Positions 35,402 to 45,070 of a DNA stretch of 64,000 bases are shown one piece after another. Numbering within the stretch: position 1 is the stretch's first letter; each line of letters begins with the position of its first letter. The DNA is from Desmonostoc muscorum LEGE 12446 (GTDB lineage Bacteria > Cyanobacteriota > Cyanobacteriia > Cyanobacteriales > Nostocaceae): contig NZ_JADEXS020000001.1 in assembly GCF_015207005.2 (NCBI RefSeq), positions 4,154,001 through 4,218,000 of the forward strand. The letters are read 5' to 3'. The translations under genes were made by a program, and so were the position numbers. The notes beneath the pieces were generated by a model. That model did not search any database. It saw nothing but the letters and a program-made list of their open reading frames with translations, and was not told the DNA's origin.

Positions 35402-37750
35402 CTATGCCCTATGCCCAATTAACCAATAAGTCGTCATTTTCCCTTTGCCTTTAACTTCGATTTCGCCCCGCTTTTCAAACAAAAATTCATTACACAAGGA
35501 TTTATAAGTATTTTCTGTCACCTGGATTTTACCAGCAATGCCTTGAGACTCCATGCGGCTGGCGATGTTTACCGTGTCTCCCCAGAGGTCATAAGTAAAC
35601 TTTTTCAGCCCAATAACTCCGGCAACTACGGAACCGCTATGAATACCGATGCGGATGCTAAAATTTTGGTTGTTCTCAGCGTTAAATAAAGCGATCGCTG
35701 TCTGCATATCCAGTGCCATAAGGGCAATGGCTTGAGCATGATCTGGGCGTCCTGTGGGTAAGCCGCCGACTACCATATAAGCATCGCCAATGGTTTTGAT
35801 TTTTTCTAAATTATGTTGTTCGGTGAGGCGATCGAAAGCTGAAAAAATCGGGTTGAGTAGGTTTACTAGTTGAATCGCACTCATGGAAGCCGCGATTTGG
35901 CTGAAGCCAACGATATCTGCAAATAAAACTGTGACATCAGCAAAATCTTCGGTGATGCTGGCTGGTTGTTCTTTCAAGCGTTTGGAAATTGCTGCCGGCA
36001 AAATATTCAGCAACAAACGTTCGGTTTGTTCCTGTTGATGGCGCAGTGCTTTTTCTGCCGCTAATCGCTGGGTAATGTTGCGAAAAATTCCATGAGTAGC
36101 AACTGGATGACCTTCAAGAAATTTACCGTTAATGTTACCTTCTAAAAAAATTGTCTCACGGTTTTTGGTAATGAATCCGGCTTTGATTTGCTCCTGCTTT
36201 TCTCCGGAAAGCACGCGATAAAACTTTTGCCAACAGTATTGTCTAAACTCTGGATGTATAATATCAAAAACATTCAAAGAAGCAATTTCAGCTTCGCTAT
36301 ATCCCAAAGTTTCTCGCCATGCGCGATTGACATACAAAAAACGACCGTAGGCATTAACGGCTTGAATCAAATCGTTAGCATTTTCAAATAAATCTCGATA
36401 TCGTTGTTCGCTTTCGACAAGAGCGATTTCTGCTTGTTTGCGTTTGATAAACTGGGCGATTTGGCTACCAATAGAACTTACCATTTCCAATAGGTCTGGA
36501 TCTTTTGGTTGGATGTCTCGGCTAAAGAAAACCATCACCCCTAAGATTTCATTATCGTCTAAAATGGGGAAACCAAAAGCTGCGTGCAATCCAGCTTCAG
36601 CAGCAGATTGCGATCGCCTTTTGTCTCCATCTTGTGTGATATCCTGAGTCCACAGGGGCGATCGTCCGATCCAAATTTCACCAGGTAACCCAATACCAGG
36701 AGTATATGTAGTTTGCCAGGTAACTGCTTTAAACTCTCTGGCAGAAACTACTCGACTTGACCAAATTTCCACACACCTTAATACTGCATTGATACTGTGT
36801 CTTTTTACTGAAGTACCGATATATTGACTTGGTGTCCAAAGTTCGCCTAAATCCCATCCCAGATTTTGACAAATCGACTGCAAAATTTGGGGAATTACCT
36901 GTTTGATACTCTGGGATTCTGATAAAATGCGGGTGATAGCATACTGGGTATTTGTACGTTGTTCCCGGTGCTGCCGAGCAGTGATATCCCGACCAATGTA
37001 AACAATATCTTCTGAGCCTTCTGTTGCTTTGGGAATCACCGAACAAGAAAAAGCAATCAAGCGTTTTTCTCGAGTTTTAGTTCTACAGACTACCTCTAAA
37101 TTTTGAAAATTTTGTTTAGTAGCAAAATGCTGGTAAATTGCTTTTATTACTACTCGATCGTCAATTATCAATGATATAGGTTGATTAATTAATTCTTCTT
37201 CAGTAAAACCAAATAATTCTTCAGCAGCATGATTGATTTTGATGATTTTTCCCAAGTTACTAGTTACCAAAAAAGCATCTGCCATTGAAGTTATTACTTG
37301 ATCCATGTAACTTTTACAAGTTATTAAAGCACTAGATAGTAGATTCGCTTCATTAGCTTGCTGTGCTAACTGTTGTTTTAAAACAATTTTGTCGGTAACA
37401 TCCTCAATCAGTAGGATTAATCTATTTTCAAATTTTTCATGTTGTTCAGCAACAATATATATATCTATGTATACATGAGATTTCTGGTTTGAACCTCGTT
37501 TAATCCCTTGTAATTCAAACAGTTCTTGCTTTCCGTACAAAATAGCTTTTAAAATATCTTCAAGTCCGATCAGTTCAGGAAAGCTTAGCCGGATATCTTT
37601 ACCCCGTGTCACCTCCTCAGGGCGATGTGCAAACCGTTCTACTTGGTCGGATGTATCTATAATGTAAAAATTATCATCCAGTTCCAAGCGTTCAAATTTA
37701 TGTGGGAAAGAAGGTTTATTAAAAATCCGGTCTAATACTTGGTCTTTCAT
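35402..37750 (-). CDS. PAS/GAF class III adenylate cyclase
   Basis: A 782-residue sensor cyclase. It has PAS-type domains in the first 270 residues, a GAF domain (about 285-430), a further PAS (about 440-560) and a C-terminal class III catalytic domain (about 595-770). In the last, metal Asp residues occur in VLFADIVGF and TIGDAYM. The substrate-choosing residues are Lys in EKIKTIGDAY and Asp in FTYDLWGDTVN, the adenylyl type rather than the Glu/Cys of guanylyl enzymes, so cAMP is the expected product. No membrane segment is seen, so it is cytosolic and should sense a small ligand, redox state or light through PAS/GAF. Confidence 0.9.
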   Translation of the reverse strand: MKDQVLDRIFNKPSFPHKFERLELDDNFYIIDTSDQVERFAHRPEEVTRGKDIRLSFPELIGLEDILKAILYGKQELFELQGIKRGSNQKSHVYIDIYIVAEQHEKFENRLILLIEDVTDKIVLKQQLAQQANEANLLSSALITCKSYMDQVITSMADAFLVTSNLGKIIKINHAAEELFGFTEEELINQPISLIIDDRVVIKAIYQHFATKQNFQNLEVVCRTKTREKRLIAFSCSVIPKATEGSEDIVYIGRDITARQHREQRTNTQYAITRILSESQSIKQVIPQILQSICQNLGWDLGELWTPSQYIGTSVKRHSINAVLRCVEIWSSRVVSAREFKAVTWQTTYTPGIGLPGEIWIGRSPLWTQDITQDGDKRRSQSAAEAGLHAAFGFPILDDNEILGVMVFFSRDIQPKDPDLLEMVSSIGSQIAQFIKRKQAEIALVESEQRYRDLFENANDLIQAVNAYGRFLYVNRAWRETLGYSEAEIASLNVFDIIHPEFRQYCWQKFYRVLSGEKQEQIKAGFITKNRETIFLEGNINGKFLEGHPVATHGIFRNITQRLAAEKALRHQQEQTERLLLNILPAAISKRLKEQPASITEDFADVTVLFADIVGFSQIAASMSAIQLVNLLNPIFSAFDRLTEQHNLEKIKTIGDAYMVVGGLPTGRPDHAQAIALMALDMQTAIALFNAENNQNFSIRIGIHSGSVVAGVIGLKKFTYDLWGDTVNIASRMESQGIAGKIQVTENTYKSLCNEFLFEKRGEIEVKGKGKMTTYWLIGHRA

Positions 37751-38523
37751 TGTGGTGTGGGAGCAGGCTTGAGATTTATCTTTTAAAGGAACATCGAAAA
37801 ACGAGATTTCAAGGGATAAGAAGAAAAAATTTCAAATTATTTATCTAACAGTATCACTTTGCCGATAACTCAGAAGTCAGCAATAATAATTAGTAATGTA
37901 GCACTACTGATGGATAATTCTCTAAGCTATTGTTTCAAATATTTCATCGATATACAAGCCTGTTGGGGCAGAATTTGTAGAACTTGTTAATACTCAGTTT
38001 TTTTACTGACATTAATATTATTTTATTAAATATCAGATTTTTATGCTTTAACTCATTGTAGTTGAGTAAAAACGAGGAACAGCAAGCTTTTGATTTAGTC
38101 GATCGCAATTAAGTAAGTCACCTTAAATAAACTTAACATTTATATTATATTTCTTTTAGGGGATTGACAAAAAAATATAAATGTGAATTTTCTATAGGAG
38201 ATTATATTTATACTAAGCTGCGTTCAAACAGAATATTCTTACTCCCTACTCCCGATCCAAGTTAGGGACTTCCAAATAAAAAAATAATCAATCCCTTGGG
38301 TGAGCAGGGGGAGCAGGGGAGGCAGGGGAGGCAGGGGGAGAAGAAATTGCATACTAGTGTTGGATGCAGGAATTGATTAATTTAATTCTTGGATGTCCCT
38401 TACTATCTTTGACTGCAACTGAGTAATTTAAAAAGTAAAGTTTTATTCAGATGTAAAGTAGCACAGCGATCGCCTAAAATTTAAAATTGAGAAAGTCGTA
38501 TCTATAAACTTAGTCAAAATCCA
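37751..38523. other. Long intergenic region
   Basis: Between the divergent cyclase and ATPase genes lie 770 bases. The first half is AT-rich without a recognised gene; a G-rich tandem array (GAGCAGGGGGAGCAG, 38296-38340) is in the second half. No clear promoter pair was identified. Confidence 0.4.
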
Positions 38524-39867
38524 ATGAATCATCAGCGTGCCAATACTCTCAGAGACGCATTTCAAGTTTGTAATGTTGAACCCCTAGAGGGTGCAGATAT
38601 GGATCGATACTATGTTGATTTATCAGCAGTACGCAAAACTTCAGCAATTGAACAAGTTAGTCAAATTTTAGACTTTCAAGAACCCGCCGATTTCCGCACA
38701 ATTTTGTTTACCGGACATCGTGGCTGTGGCAAAAGTACAGAGTTAAAACGCATTCAGAAGCAATGGGAAGAACAATATCACGTAATTTATTTAGAAGTTA
38801 ACGAAGAAACAGATATTAATGATGCTAATTATACAGATTTATATTTAATTGTTATCAAACGAGTAGAATTTGAGTTGCGTAAATTAGGTTTAAAATTTGA
38901 TTCTCAACTTTTAGAAAACTTTGAATCTTGGTTTAAGGATATTACCAAAGAAACCGAAGAAAGTGTAGAAAAATCTGTCAGTATTCAGGGAGAAGCAACT
39001 CTGAAACCAGAAGCTCCATTTATTGCTAAATTGATGGTCAAATTACTGGCACAAATTAAAGGTTCTGATAAGCAAAAAACTACTATTCGCCAAACTTTAG
39101 AAAAAGACTTATCACGTCTCAAAGCAGATATTAATCTTTTATTAGGAGATGCCTACGTTAAACTCAGAGAAAAATTTCCTCAATATAAAGGTTTATTGAT
39201 TATTTTTGACAACATGGATCGTGTACCACCAACCATTGCAGAACATTTATTTTTTGATTATGCGGCTCAGTTACAAGAATTAGATTGCACGATAATTTAT
39301 ACAGTACCAATTTCTGTACTTTGTTCTCCGAAAAACCCACTCAATCAGTTTAATGGTAATCCTCATATTGTCCCAATGGTGAATATTTATGAATTGGAAC
39401 GCGATCGCTGCCATTTAAACTACAATCAAACGGGACTAGAAGCAGTTGCCAGCGTCATTGAAAAGCGGGTAGATATTGATGCTGTGTTTGAATCTCGCCA
39501 GCAATTGCTAGATTTAGCCAAAGCCAGTGGAGGACATGTCCGCCAATTAATGCAGATGATACAGACTGCTTGCCTAACTGCTAGCACTCGCAAACGTCCC
39601 AAAATAATTGCCGAAGATATTATTTATGCTGTGAAACAACAGCAATTTAATTTTGAAAGATTTATTCCTGAAGAACATTATGCGTTTTTAGCCCAAGTGT
39701 GCATCACCAAGAATGTCAGCAAAGATGATATTGGTCAGTTAATGCTGTTTAACACTTCAGTTTTGGAATACAACGGCGATAAACGATGGAATTACCCGAA
39801 TCCAGTGGTGAAACAAAATGAATTCTTCCAGAAAGCCATCGAATCCGCACTCGCAGGGCAACCTTAG
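38524..39867 (+). CDS. P-loop ATPase of a two-gene module (TPR partner downstream)
   Basis: A 447-residue ATPase paralogous to the one at 1641. Walker A GHRGCGKST is at about residue 63, identical in position and context, and Walker B LLIIFDNMDRVP is at about 221. N-terminal MDRYYVDLSAVR also matches the paralogue. The 3' end overlaps the next gene by 50 bases, so the two are coupled in translation. The partner's first 170 residues resemble the N-terminus of the WD40 protein. These facts point to a conserved two-gene system in which this ATPase acts on or through the downstream protein. Its function is unknown. Confidence 0.78.
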   Translation: MNHQRANTLRDAFQVCNVEPLEGADMDRYYVDLSAVRKTSAIEQVSQILDFQEPADFRTILFTGHRGCGKSTELKRIQKQWEEQYHVIYLEVNEETDINDANYTDLYLIVIKRVEFELRKLGLKFDSQLLENFESWFKDITKETEESVEKSVSIQGEATLKPEAPFIAKLMVKLLAQIKGSDKQKTTIRQTLEKDLSRLKADINLLLGDAYVKLREKFPQYKGLLIIFDNMDRVPPTIAEHLFFDYAAQLQELDCTIIYTVPISVLCSPKNPLNQFNGNPHIVPMVNIYELERDRCHLNYNQTGLEAVASVIEKRVDIDAVFESRQQLLDLAKASGGHVRQLMQMIQTACLTASTRKRPKIIAEDIIYAVKQQQFNFERFIPEEHYAFLAQVCITKNVSKDDIGQLMLFNTSVLEYNGDKRWNYPNPVVKQNEFFQKAIESALAGQP

Positions 39868-41875
39868 TTCAGAAATCGGGGCGTTTATTGCGCTTAATCA
39901 AGAGGTATTTGCTGAATTACTTACCTTCGTAGACTTTGCAGAAAAGTTTAAGATTGGTTTTGTAGAAATTAATTTTCCTCCAGATGCAGAAATATTAGTT
40001 GAGGCGCTAAAGACAAATCCTGAATGTCGAAATATTCAGTTTGTGACTCTGAACTTTTCTGATCAAAATTTGCGATTTCTTAGGGATGAAATTGTCCAAA
40101 TATTGCCCACTATTGAGATAGAACCTAACAAAAAATTAGTCTTGATTGTACAAGGTTTAGAAAAGTCTATTGGCGTTTATGGAGACTATCCGCCAGTTTT
40201 ACAAGACCTCAACTTTGTGCGAGATGCTTATAAAAGAACTGTTCCTCATCCCATTTTGTTTATTCTGCCAGATTATGCTCTGACTCGGTTAGCCAAATTT
40301 GCTCCTGATTTTTGGGCTTGGCAATCGGGGATGTTTCGGTTTCAAACACCTCAAGTTACCAAAGATCATGCTATTCATGAGACTCAAAATACTGACAGAA
40401 TTATAGACAGATTAGAACCTCCAGAAAAGCAAGAGCGGATCGATTTATTACACCGCCTGCTAATGGAATATAAACCTACTGGGCATCATCCAACAGGAGA
40501 AAACCTCCGCAACTGTAGTAATATTTTGCATCAGCTAGGAGTCGCGTATCTAAGTAAGAGAGAACCTATCAAAGCTAGAGAATATTTAGAAGAAGCCAAA
40601 AAAATAGCTAAAGACTTTCCAGATTCTACCTTTTATGCTGAAGTACTCAACACATTAGGAGATTCTTATTCTCAGCAAAGACAATTTGATACAGCAATTA
40701 ATTATTATCAAAAATCTTTAAGTATTTCACAGCAACTTCAGAATCCTCGCGGCGAAATTGCTGCTTTGTTTAAACTGGGGAATGCTTATCTAGACTTGAG
40801 ACAATTTACACAGGCGACAACTTTCTATCAACAGTGTCTAGAAATTGAACAACAAATAGGCGATCGCTATTCCCAAGCTAGCAGCTACCACCAGTTGGGA
40901 ATAGTTGCCCAAGAATTGCGGCAATTTGAGGAGGCGAGGCGCAATTATCAACAAGCTTTGGCTATCAAAACCGAATTTGGCGATCGCTATTCTTGTGCTA
41001 GCAGCTACCACGGGTTGGGAATAGTTGCCCAAAATTTACGGGAATTTGAGGAGGCGCGGCGCAATTACCAACAAGCTTTGGCTATCGATATCGAATTTGG
41101 CAATCGCTATTCTTCTGCTAGCACCTATCACCAGTTGGGATATGTTGCCCAAGAATTGCGAGAATTTGAGGAAGCGCAGCGCAATTACCAACAAGCTTTG
41201 GCTATTTCTACTGAATTTGGTGATCGCTATAACCAAGCCAAAATATACCACAACTTGGGAATGGTTGCCCAAGATTTAGGGGAATTTGAGGAAGCGCGGC
41301 GCAATTACCAACAAGCTTTGGCTATTAAAATCGAATTTGGCGATCGCTATTCTTCTGCCAGCACTTACCACCAGTTGGGAAGAGTTGCCCAAGATTTGCA
41401 GGAATTTGAGGAAGCGCGGCGCAATTACCAACAAGCTTTGGCTATCTTCATCGAATATGGCGATCGCTATTCCCAACCTGGCACCTATCACCAGTTGGGA
41501 AGAGTTGCCCAAGAATTGCGAGAATTTGAGGAGGCGCGGCGCAATTACCAACAAGCTTTGGCTATCTTCATCGAATATGGCGATCGCTATTCCCAAGCAC
41601 TTACCTACCACAATTTGGGAGTAGTTGCCCAAGAATTACGTGAATTTGAGGAGGCGCGGCGCAATTACCAACAAGCTTTGGCTATTAAAATCGAATTTGG
41701 CGATCGCTATTCCCAAGCACTTACCTACCACGCTTTAGGAACGCTTGCAAAAGCAGAAGAAAACTATGCAGAGGCGAGGGTTAATTTGGAGAAAGCGTTG
41801 GAGATATATGTTGAGTATAAGGATGAATATTGGGGAGCGATCGCACGGGAGGCGTTAGAGAGATTACCTGATTGA
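39818..41875 (+). CDS. TPR-repeat partner of the 38524 ATPase
   Basis: A 685-residue protein. The N-terminal 190 residues form an alpha/beta domain (LVLIVQGLE, HPILFILPDYALTRLAKF) that matches the layout of the WD40 protein at 3026 but carries no P-loop. From about residue 210 to the end are TPR-type repeats, including eight near-identical 40-residue units of the form YHQLGxVAQELREFEEAR then RNYQQALAI. In the DNA most of these 120-bp units carry the HIP1 octamer in the same phase, encoding GDRY. The array offers a protein-binding surface that could recognise a partner or target. Confidence 0.82.
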   Translation: MNSSRKPSNPHSQGNLSSEIGAFIALNQEVFAELLTFVDFAEKFKIGFVEINFPPDAEILVEALKTNPECRNIQFVTLNFSDQNLRFLRDEIVQILPTIEIEPNKKLVLIVQGLEKSIGVYGDYPPVLQDLNFVRDAYKRTVPHPILFILPDYALTRLAKFAPDFWAWQSGMFRFQTPQVTKDHAIHETQNTDRIIDRLEPPEKQERIDLLHRLLMEYKPTGHHPTGENLRNCSNILHQLGVAYLSKREPIKAREYLEEAKKIAKDFPDSTFYAEVLNTLGDSYSQQRQFDTAINYYQKSLSISQQLQNPRGEIAALFKLGNAYLDLRQFTQATTFYQQCLEIEQQIGDRYSQASSYHQLGIVAQELRQFEEARRNYQQALAIKTEFGDRYSCASSYHGLGIVAQNLREFEEARRNYQQALAIDIEFGNRYSSASTYHQLGYVAQELREFEEAQRNYQQALAISTEFGDRYNQAKIYHNLGMVAQDLGEFEEARRNYQQALAIKIEFGDRYSSASTYHQLGRVAQDLQEFEEARRNYQQALAIFIEYGDRYSQPGTYHQLGRVAQELREFEEARRNYQQALAIFIEYGDRYSQALTYHNLGVVAQELREFEEARRNYQQALAIKIEFGDRYSQALTYHALGTLAKAEENYAEARVNLEKALEIYVEYKDEYWGAIAREALERLPD

Positions 41876-41895
41876 TGGCAAGGGCGATCGCACCT

Positions 41896-42114
41896 TTAAA
41901 GCGCTTCCCATTCATCTCTACTAACTTGAGCCTGTTTTAAAATTTTTGCCAGTAAGCTTTTGCTGATATCTCCTTCGTGGGGGTTAGGAATGATTAATCT
42001 CAGTTCATCTTTAACCATAAATTGATGTTTTGTACCTTAGGAAAGCCCTTCAAAAGCAAGTTTTTTCAGGTAATAAATTAAATCCCTGCGATTAATCAGC
42101 CCAAAGTTTGGCAT
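41896..42114 (-). pseudogene. hicA: HicA toxin gene with internal stop
   Basis: The frame reads MPNFGLINRRDLIYYLKKL, AFEGLS, then a TAA, then GTKHQFMVKDELRLIIPNPH and EGDISKSLLAKILKQA. This is the HicA mRNA-interferase pattern including the functional GTKHxF His, with only one stop in the middle at about 42039. A single base change (TCA to TAA) would explain it. The ATG overlaps the hicB stop. The toxin should be dead unless the stop is read through. Confidence 0.75.
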
Positions 42115-42356
42115 TAAGCCGCATCCTTTTTTAAAGCAAGAGAGATTCCGTCTAATTCAGGTAAATTATGCCCTAACTGTAGTCCTAAAACAATCCACTC
42201 TTCTAAAGATTGTTTTAACTCTTCTCTGCAAGCTTCCAGTGTAGACGCATTCGCATATAACCCCTGCAATTCAGGTACTTCTGCATAAAAAGTACCATCT
42301 TCTAAAATTTCATAGTTTACTCTGTGCAAAGCTGCTTGAATATACTCTGTCAGCAT
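42114..42356 (-). CDS. hicB: HicB family antitoxin
   Basis: An 80-residue HicB antitoxin: VNYEILEDGTFYAEVPELQG is the partial RNase-H-like fold of the family, followed by a helical region that normally closes the toxin's active site. There is no C-terminal DNA-binding extension, so it may not repress its own promoter. It is upstream of and overlaps hicA by one base (TAATG), in the hicB-hicA order. With hicA broken by a stop it may be kept only by inertia. Confidence 0.82.
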   Translation of the reverse strand: MLTEYIQAALHRVNYEILEDGTFYAEVPELQGLYANASTLEACREELKQSLEEWIVLGLQLGHNLPELDGISLALKKDAA

Positions 42357-42420
42357 TTAGAGATTTTGGACAAAACTGGCTGTATGACTAAATTGTAAGC
42401 TAAAAATCAAGGTTTAGATT

Positions 42421-42522
42421 GGCGATCGCTATTCCCAAGCCAAAACCCACCACAGTTTAGGACTAGATTACCAGAGTGATGGGGTGATGTTATTTAACAG
42501 GGGCGCGATCGTTATAAAGTGA
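42421..42522 (+). pseudogene. Single TPR-unit remnant
   Basis: A frame reading GDRYSQAKTHHSLGLDYQSD matches the start of the TPR unit of the protein at 39818 (GDRYSQALTYHxLG), HIP1 octamer included. It has no start and soon diverges, so it is a copy fragment left after the array, beyond hicAB. Confidence 0.6.
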
Positions 42523-42544
42523 AGGAATAACAGCATTCCTGAAT

Positions 42545-42925
42545 ATGGCGATCGCACCTACAACAATGCAGATTACCCAAAGTCTCCACACAGCAATTCT
42601 TGTAACTGACTTAGAACGCTCCGAACACTTTTATGGCAAAGTCTTAGGATTAGCCAAAATAGATCGTTCTCTGAAATACGCTGGTGCATGGTATCAAGTC
42701 GGCAACTATCAAATTCACCTCATAGTTGCACCGACTGTCCCCACCGAAAACCAAAACGAAAAATGGGGACGCAACCCTCACTTCGCCTTCTCCGTTGCTG
42801 ACTTGGACATTGCAAAACAAGAATTGCTCAATCATAATTATCCCATTCAACCAAGCGCCTCAGGCCGCCCTGCCCTGTTTACTCAAGATCCTGATGGGAA
42901 TATTGTTGAATTGAGTCAACAGTGA
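42545..42925 (+). CDS. VOC/glyoxalase-fold protein
   Basis: A 126-residue protein of the vicinal oxygen chelate superfamily, a single beta-alpha-beta-beta-beta repeat pair. LHTAILVTDLERSEHFYGKV is the N-terminal metal-side His and FYxxVLG motif, and FTQDPDGNIVELSQ is the C-terminal metal Glu motif. The first His, another His in HFAFSVADL and the Glu could bind a metal. Family members include glyoxalase I, dioxygenases and resistance proteins; the substrate cannot be called. The start region includes a HIP1 octamer (ATGGCGATCGC), with a second candidate ATG at residue 8. Confidence 0.85.
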   Translation: MAIAPTTMQITQSLHTAILVTDLERSEHFYGKVLGLAKIDRSLKYAGAWYQVGNYQIHLIVAPTVPTENQNEKWGRNPHFAFSVADLDIAKQELLNHNYPIQPSASGRPALFTQDPDGNIVELSQQ

Positions 42926-43028
42926 GGGGGAGTGGGGAGACGGGGAGACGCTCTTACGCTCTTACGCAAAGAAAAACAAATGCCCCATGCCCAATGCCCC
43001 ATGCCCAATGCCCAATTCCCAATTCCCA

Positions 43029-44345
43029 ATGAAAATAATTGCCTACTCTTACACCGATCCTCTACTAGAATCTTCTCCCGAAGAAAGCAGTTGGGGATGG
43101 GAAGTCGATCGAGTTTATCAAGATTTGGGCAAGGGAGAGTCCTCTAAATACGCTACGCGATCGCAACTACAACAATTACTCACAGATTGCCAAACCCAAG
43201 GTGCAGATTATCTGTTGGTTCGTCGCTTGGAAGAATTGGGGGATACTGTAGAGGAAGTAAGCGATCGCCTTCATGAACTCGAAGCAATGGGAGTGGCGGT
43301 AATCGCTACTGAACAACCCTACACTTCAGAAAATTCCCCTCTCCGGGCTGACTTGCTGAGTTTACTACATGCAATCCAACGCGAACAACGCAGTCGTCGC
43401 ATTCGTCAAGGACACGCCCGTAATCGTCTCGACGCTGCACCGCCACCCGGTAAGGTTCCCTACGGCTACCGCAGAGGTAAGGGAAAATATACCATTGACC
43501 GCAGCACATCACCAGTGGTGAAGGATTTTTTTGACCATTTTTTACTCTATGGTTCCTTACGGGGTTCAGTGCGCTACTTGGCGAAAAAATACAGCAAGAA
43601 AATTTCTGTCACCACTGGACGCCGCTGGTTAACTAATCCAGTTTATCGGGGCAATACAGCTTACCAAAATGGTGAAATTATCTCCGATACCCATATTCCC
43701 ATAATTTCCAAGGAAGAAGCTGCCCAAGTTGACCGACTTTTGCGCCGTAACAGCCGTTTACCATCTCGCACTGCTAGTGCGCCACGTTCTTTAGCAGGGT
43801 TGATTGTCTGTGGCGAATGTCAATCGCATCTGACGGTTACCCGTGTCACCCAACGCAACCAAGACAAAGAGTATCTGTATTTACGTTGTATTAGCTGTCC
43901 CCGACGCCCCAAATGTCCGGCTATTGCCTACCAAGAGGTTTTAGAACAGACAATTGAAACTGTTTGCCGCGACTTACCCCTAGCTGTAGCCGGAATGAAT
44001 TTTCCCCAGTTGGATGCAGTCAAAAATAGTTTAAGCCAAGCGATCGCTCGTCAGCAAGAAATACTCGCTCAGTTACCTGCTTTAATTGAAAATGGCATTT
44101 TAGATACCGAAACAGCAAAATTAAGAGCTTATAAACTCCGCACAGAAATTTCTGCACTCGAAGCCAAGTTGGCAATTCTTCCTCCCGTTAATTTGCGTTC
44201 TGTTGCTGTTGCTGTTTCCATTCCACAATTCTGGTTAGATTTGTCCGAAACAGAACGACGATTTTACTTTCGAGAATTCATTAAAGAAATTGAAATTGTT
44301 CGCCAAGAGCAAAAATGGAACTTGCAAGTTATTTTTATTTTTTAA
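43029..44345 (+). CDS. Large serine recombinase-like protein, apparently catalytically degenerate
   Basis: A protein of about 438 residues with the large serine recombinase layout: resolvase-like N-terminus, recombinase domain (APPPGKVPYGYRRGKGKYTI), a zinc ribbon (CGECQSHL...CISCPRRPKC) and a coiled-coil tail. The catalytic places look changed. The usual RVS at the first strand reads AYSYTDP and the DRLGR block reads LEELGDT, so the serine and two arginines are absent. Related chromosomal proteins in cyanobacteria are called XisF-like. The ATG at 43029 is chosen since the longer frame upstream is translated short-repeat DNA. A regulatory or accessory role is likely. Confidence 0.78.
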   Translation: MKIIAYSYTDPLLESSPEESSWGWEVDRVYQDLGKGESSKYATRSQLQQLLTDCQTQGADYLLVRRLEELGDTVEEVSDRLHELEAMGVAVIATEQPYTSENSPLRADLLSLLHAIQREQRSRRIRQGHARNRLDAAPPPGKVPYGYRRGKGKYTIDRSTSPVVKDFFDHFLLYGSLRGSVRYLAKKYSKKISVTTGRRWLTNPVYRGNTAYQNGEIISDTHIPIISKEEAAQVDRLLRRNSRLPSRTASAPRSLAGLIVCGECQSHLTVTRVTQRNQDKEYLYLRCISCPRRPKCPAIAYQEVLEQTIETVCRDLPLAVAGMNFPQLDAVKNSLSQAIARQQEILAQLPALIENGILDTETAKLRAYKLRTEISALEAKLAILPPVNLRSVAVAVSIPQFWLDLSETERRFYFREFIKEIEIVRQEQKWNLQVIFIF

Positions 44346-45070
44346 GAATTCAGAAGTCAGGAGTCAGAATTCAGAATTCAGAATTCAGAATTATAATAGG
44401 CTTTTTGCCTAGCTACTAGACATAAATAGCGTACTTCACTTTCGTTGATGCTGTATTTTATTTTTGAAATATACGTAGGTTACCTTATGTCAAAGGCTAA
44501 CGCACTAACCAAAGGTTTTGGTTTTTTGTATAGTACTCTTGGCGATCGCACAACTCTTGAGTCTGAATTATAGCGGTTCCTGCATGGGTGAGGTACAGAA
44601 AAAATAGATACTCGTAGGGTAGCACAGCGGTGCTACCCTACCCATGTACCTCATTCAAATAAGAATCGCTATATGAATTCTGACTCCTGAATTCTGACTT
44701 CTGAATTCTGAATTCTGACTCCTGACTCCTGACTCCTGAATTCTGAATTCTGACTTCTGCTATGTAATACTATCATCCTATTAGTTACAAAAAAGCCGGA
44801 TCAAATATCAGGCAATGTAGATTTAATTACAGAGTAGTCAAAAGTATTTAGCCAGTTTTTATACGTCTTATTTTTATCATTTATCTATAAAAATGATCGT
44901 TAAATAATTCAGATAAATTTCCCGGAAAAATAGTACTAATTAGAGAAAGTTGAGTTAATCTTGGAAACTAGCAATCGTTAAGAACAGACGTTGTTACTGG
45001 GCCACAACATTGGAGATTCGCTTTGGTCTCTATGTAATCAAACCAGCAAGTAAAATGATTACCAGAGAAT
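44346..45070. repeat. Intergenic region bounded by inverted short-repeat arrays
   Basis: GAATTCAG-type units at 44346-44395 face CTGAATTC-type units at 44676-44760. Between them is a 100-base element (44570-44672) whose ends ATAGCGGTTC and GAATCGCTAT are inverted and whose centre is the palindrome GTAGGGTAGCACAG with its inverse (44614-44641). No gene is visible. Confidence 0.65.

Noticed and set aside
41025..41632. Small frames on both strands in the TPR array
   Set aside because: They are alternative-frame readings of the 120-bp repeats.
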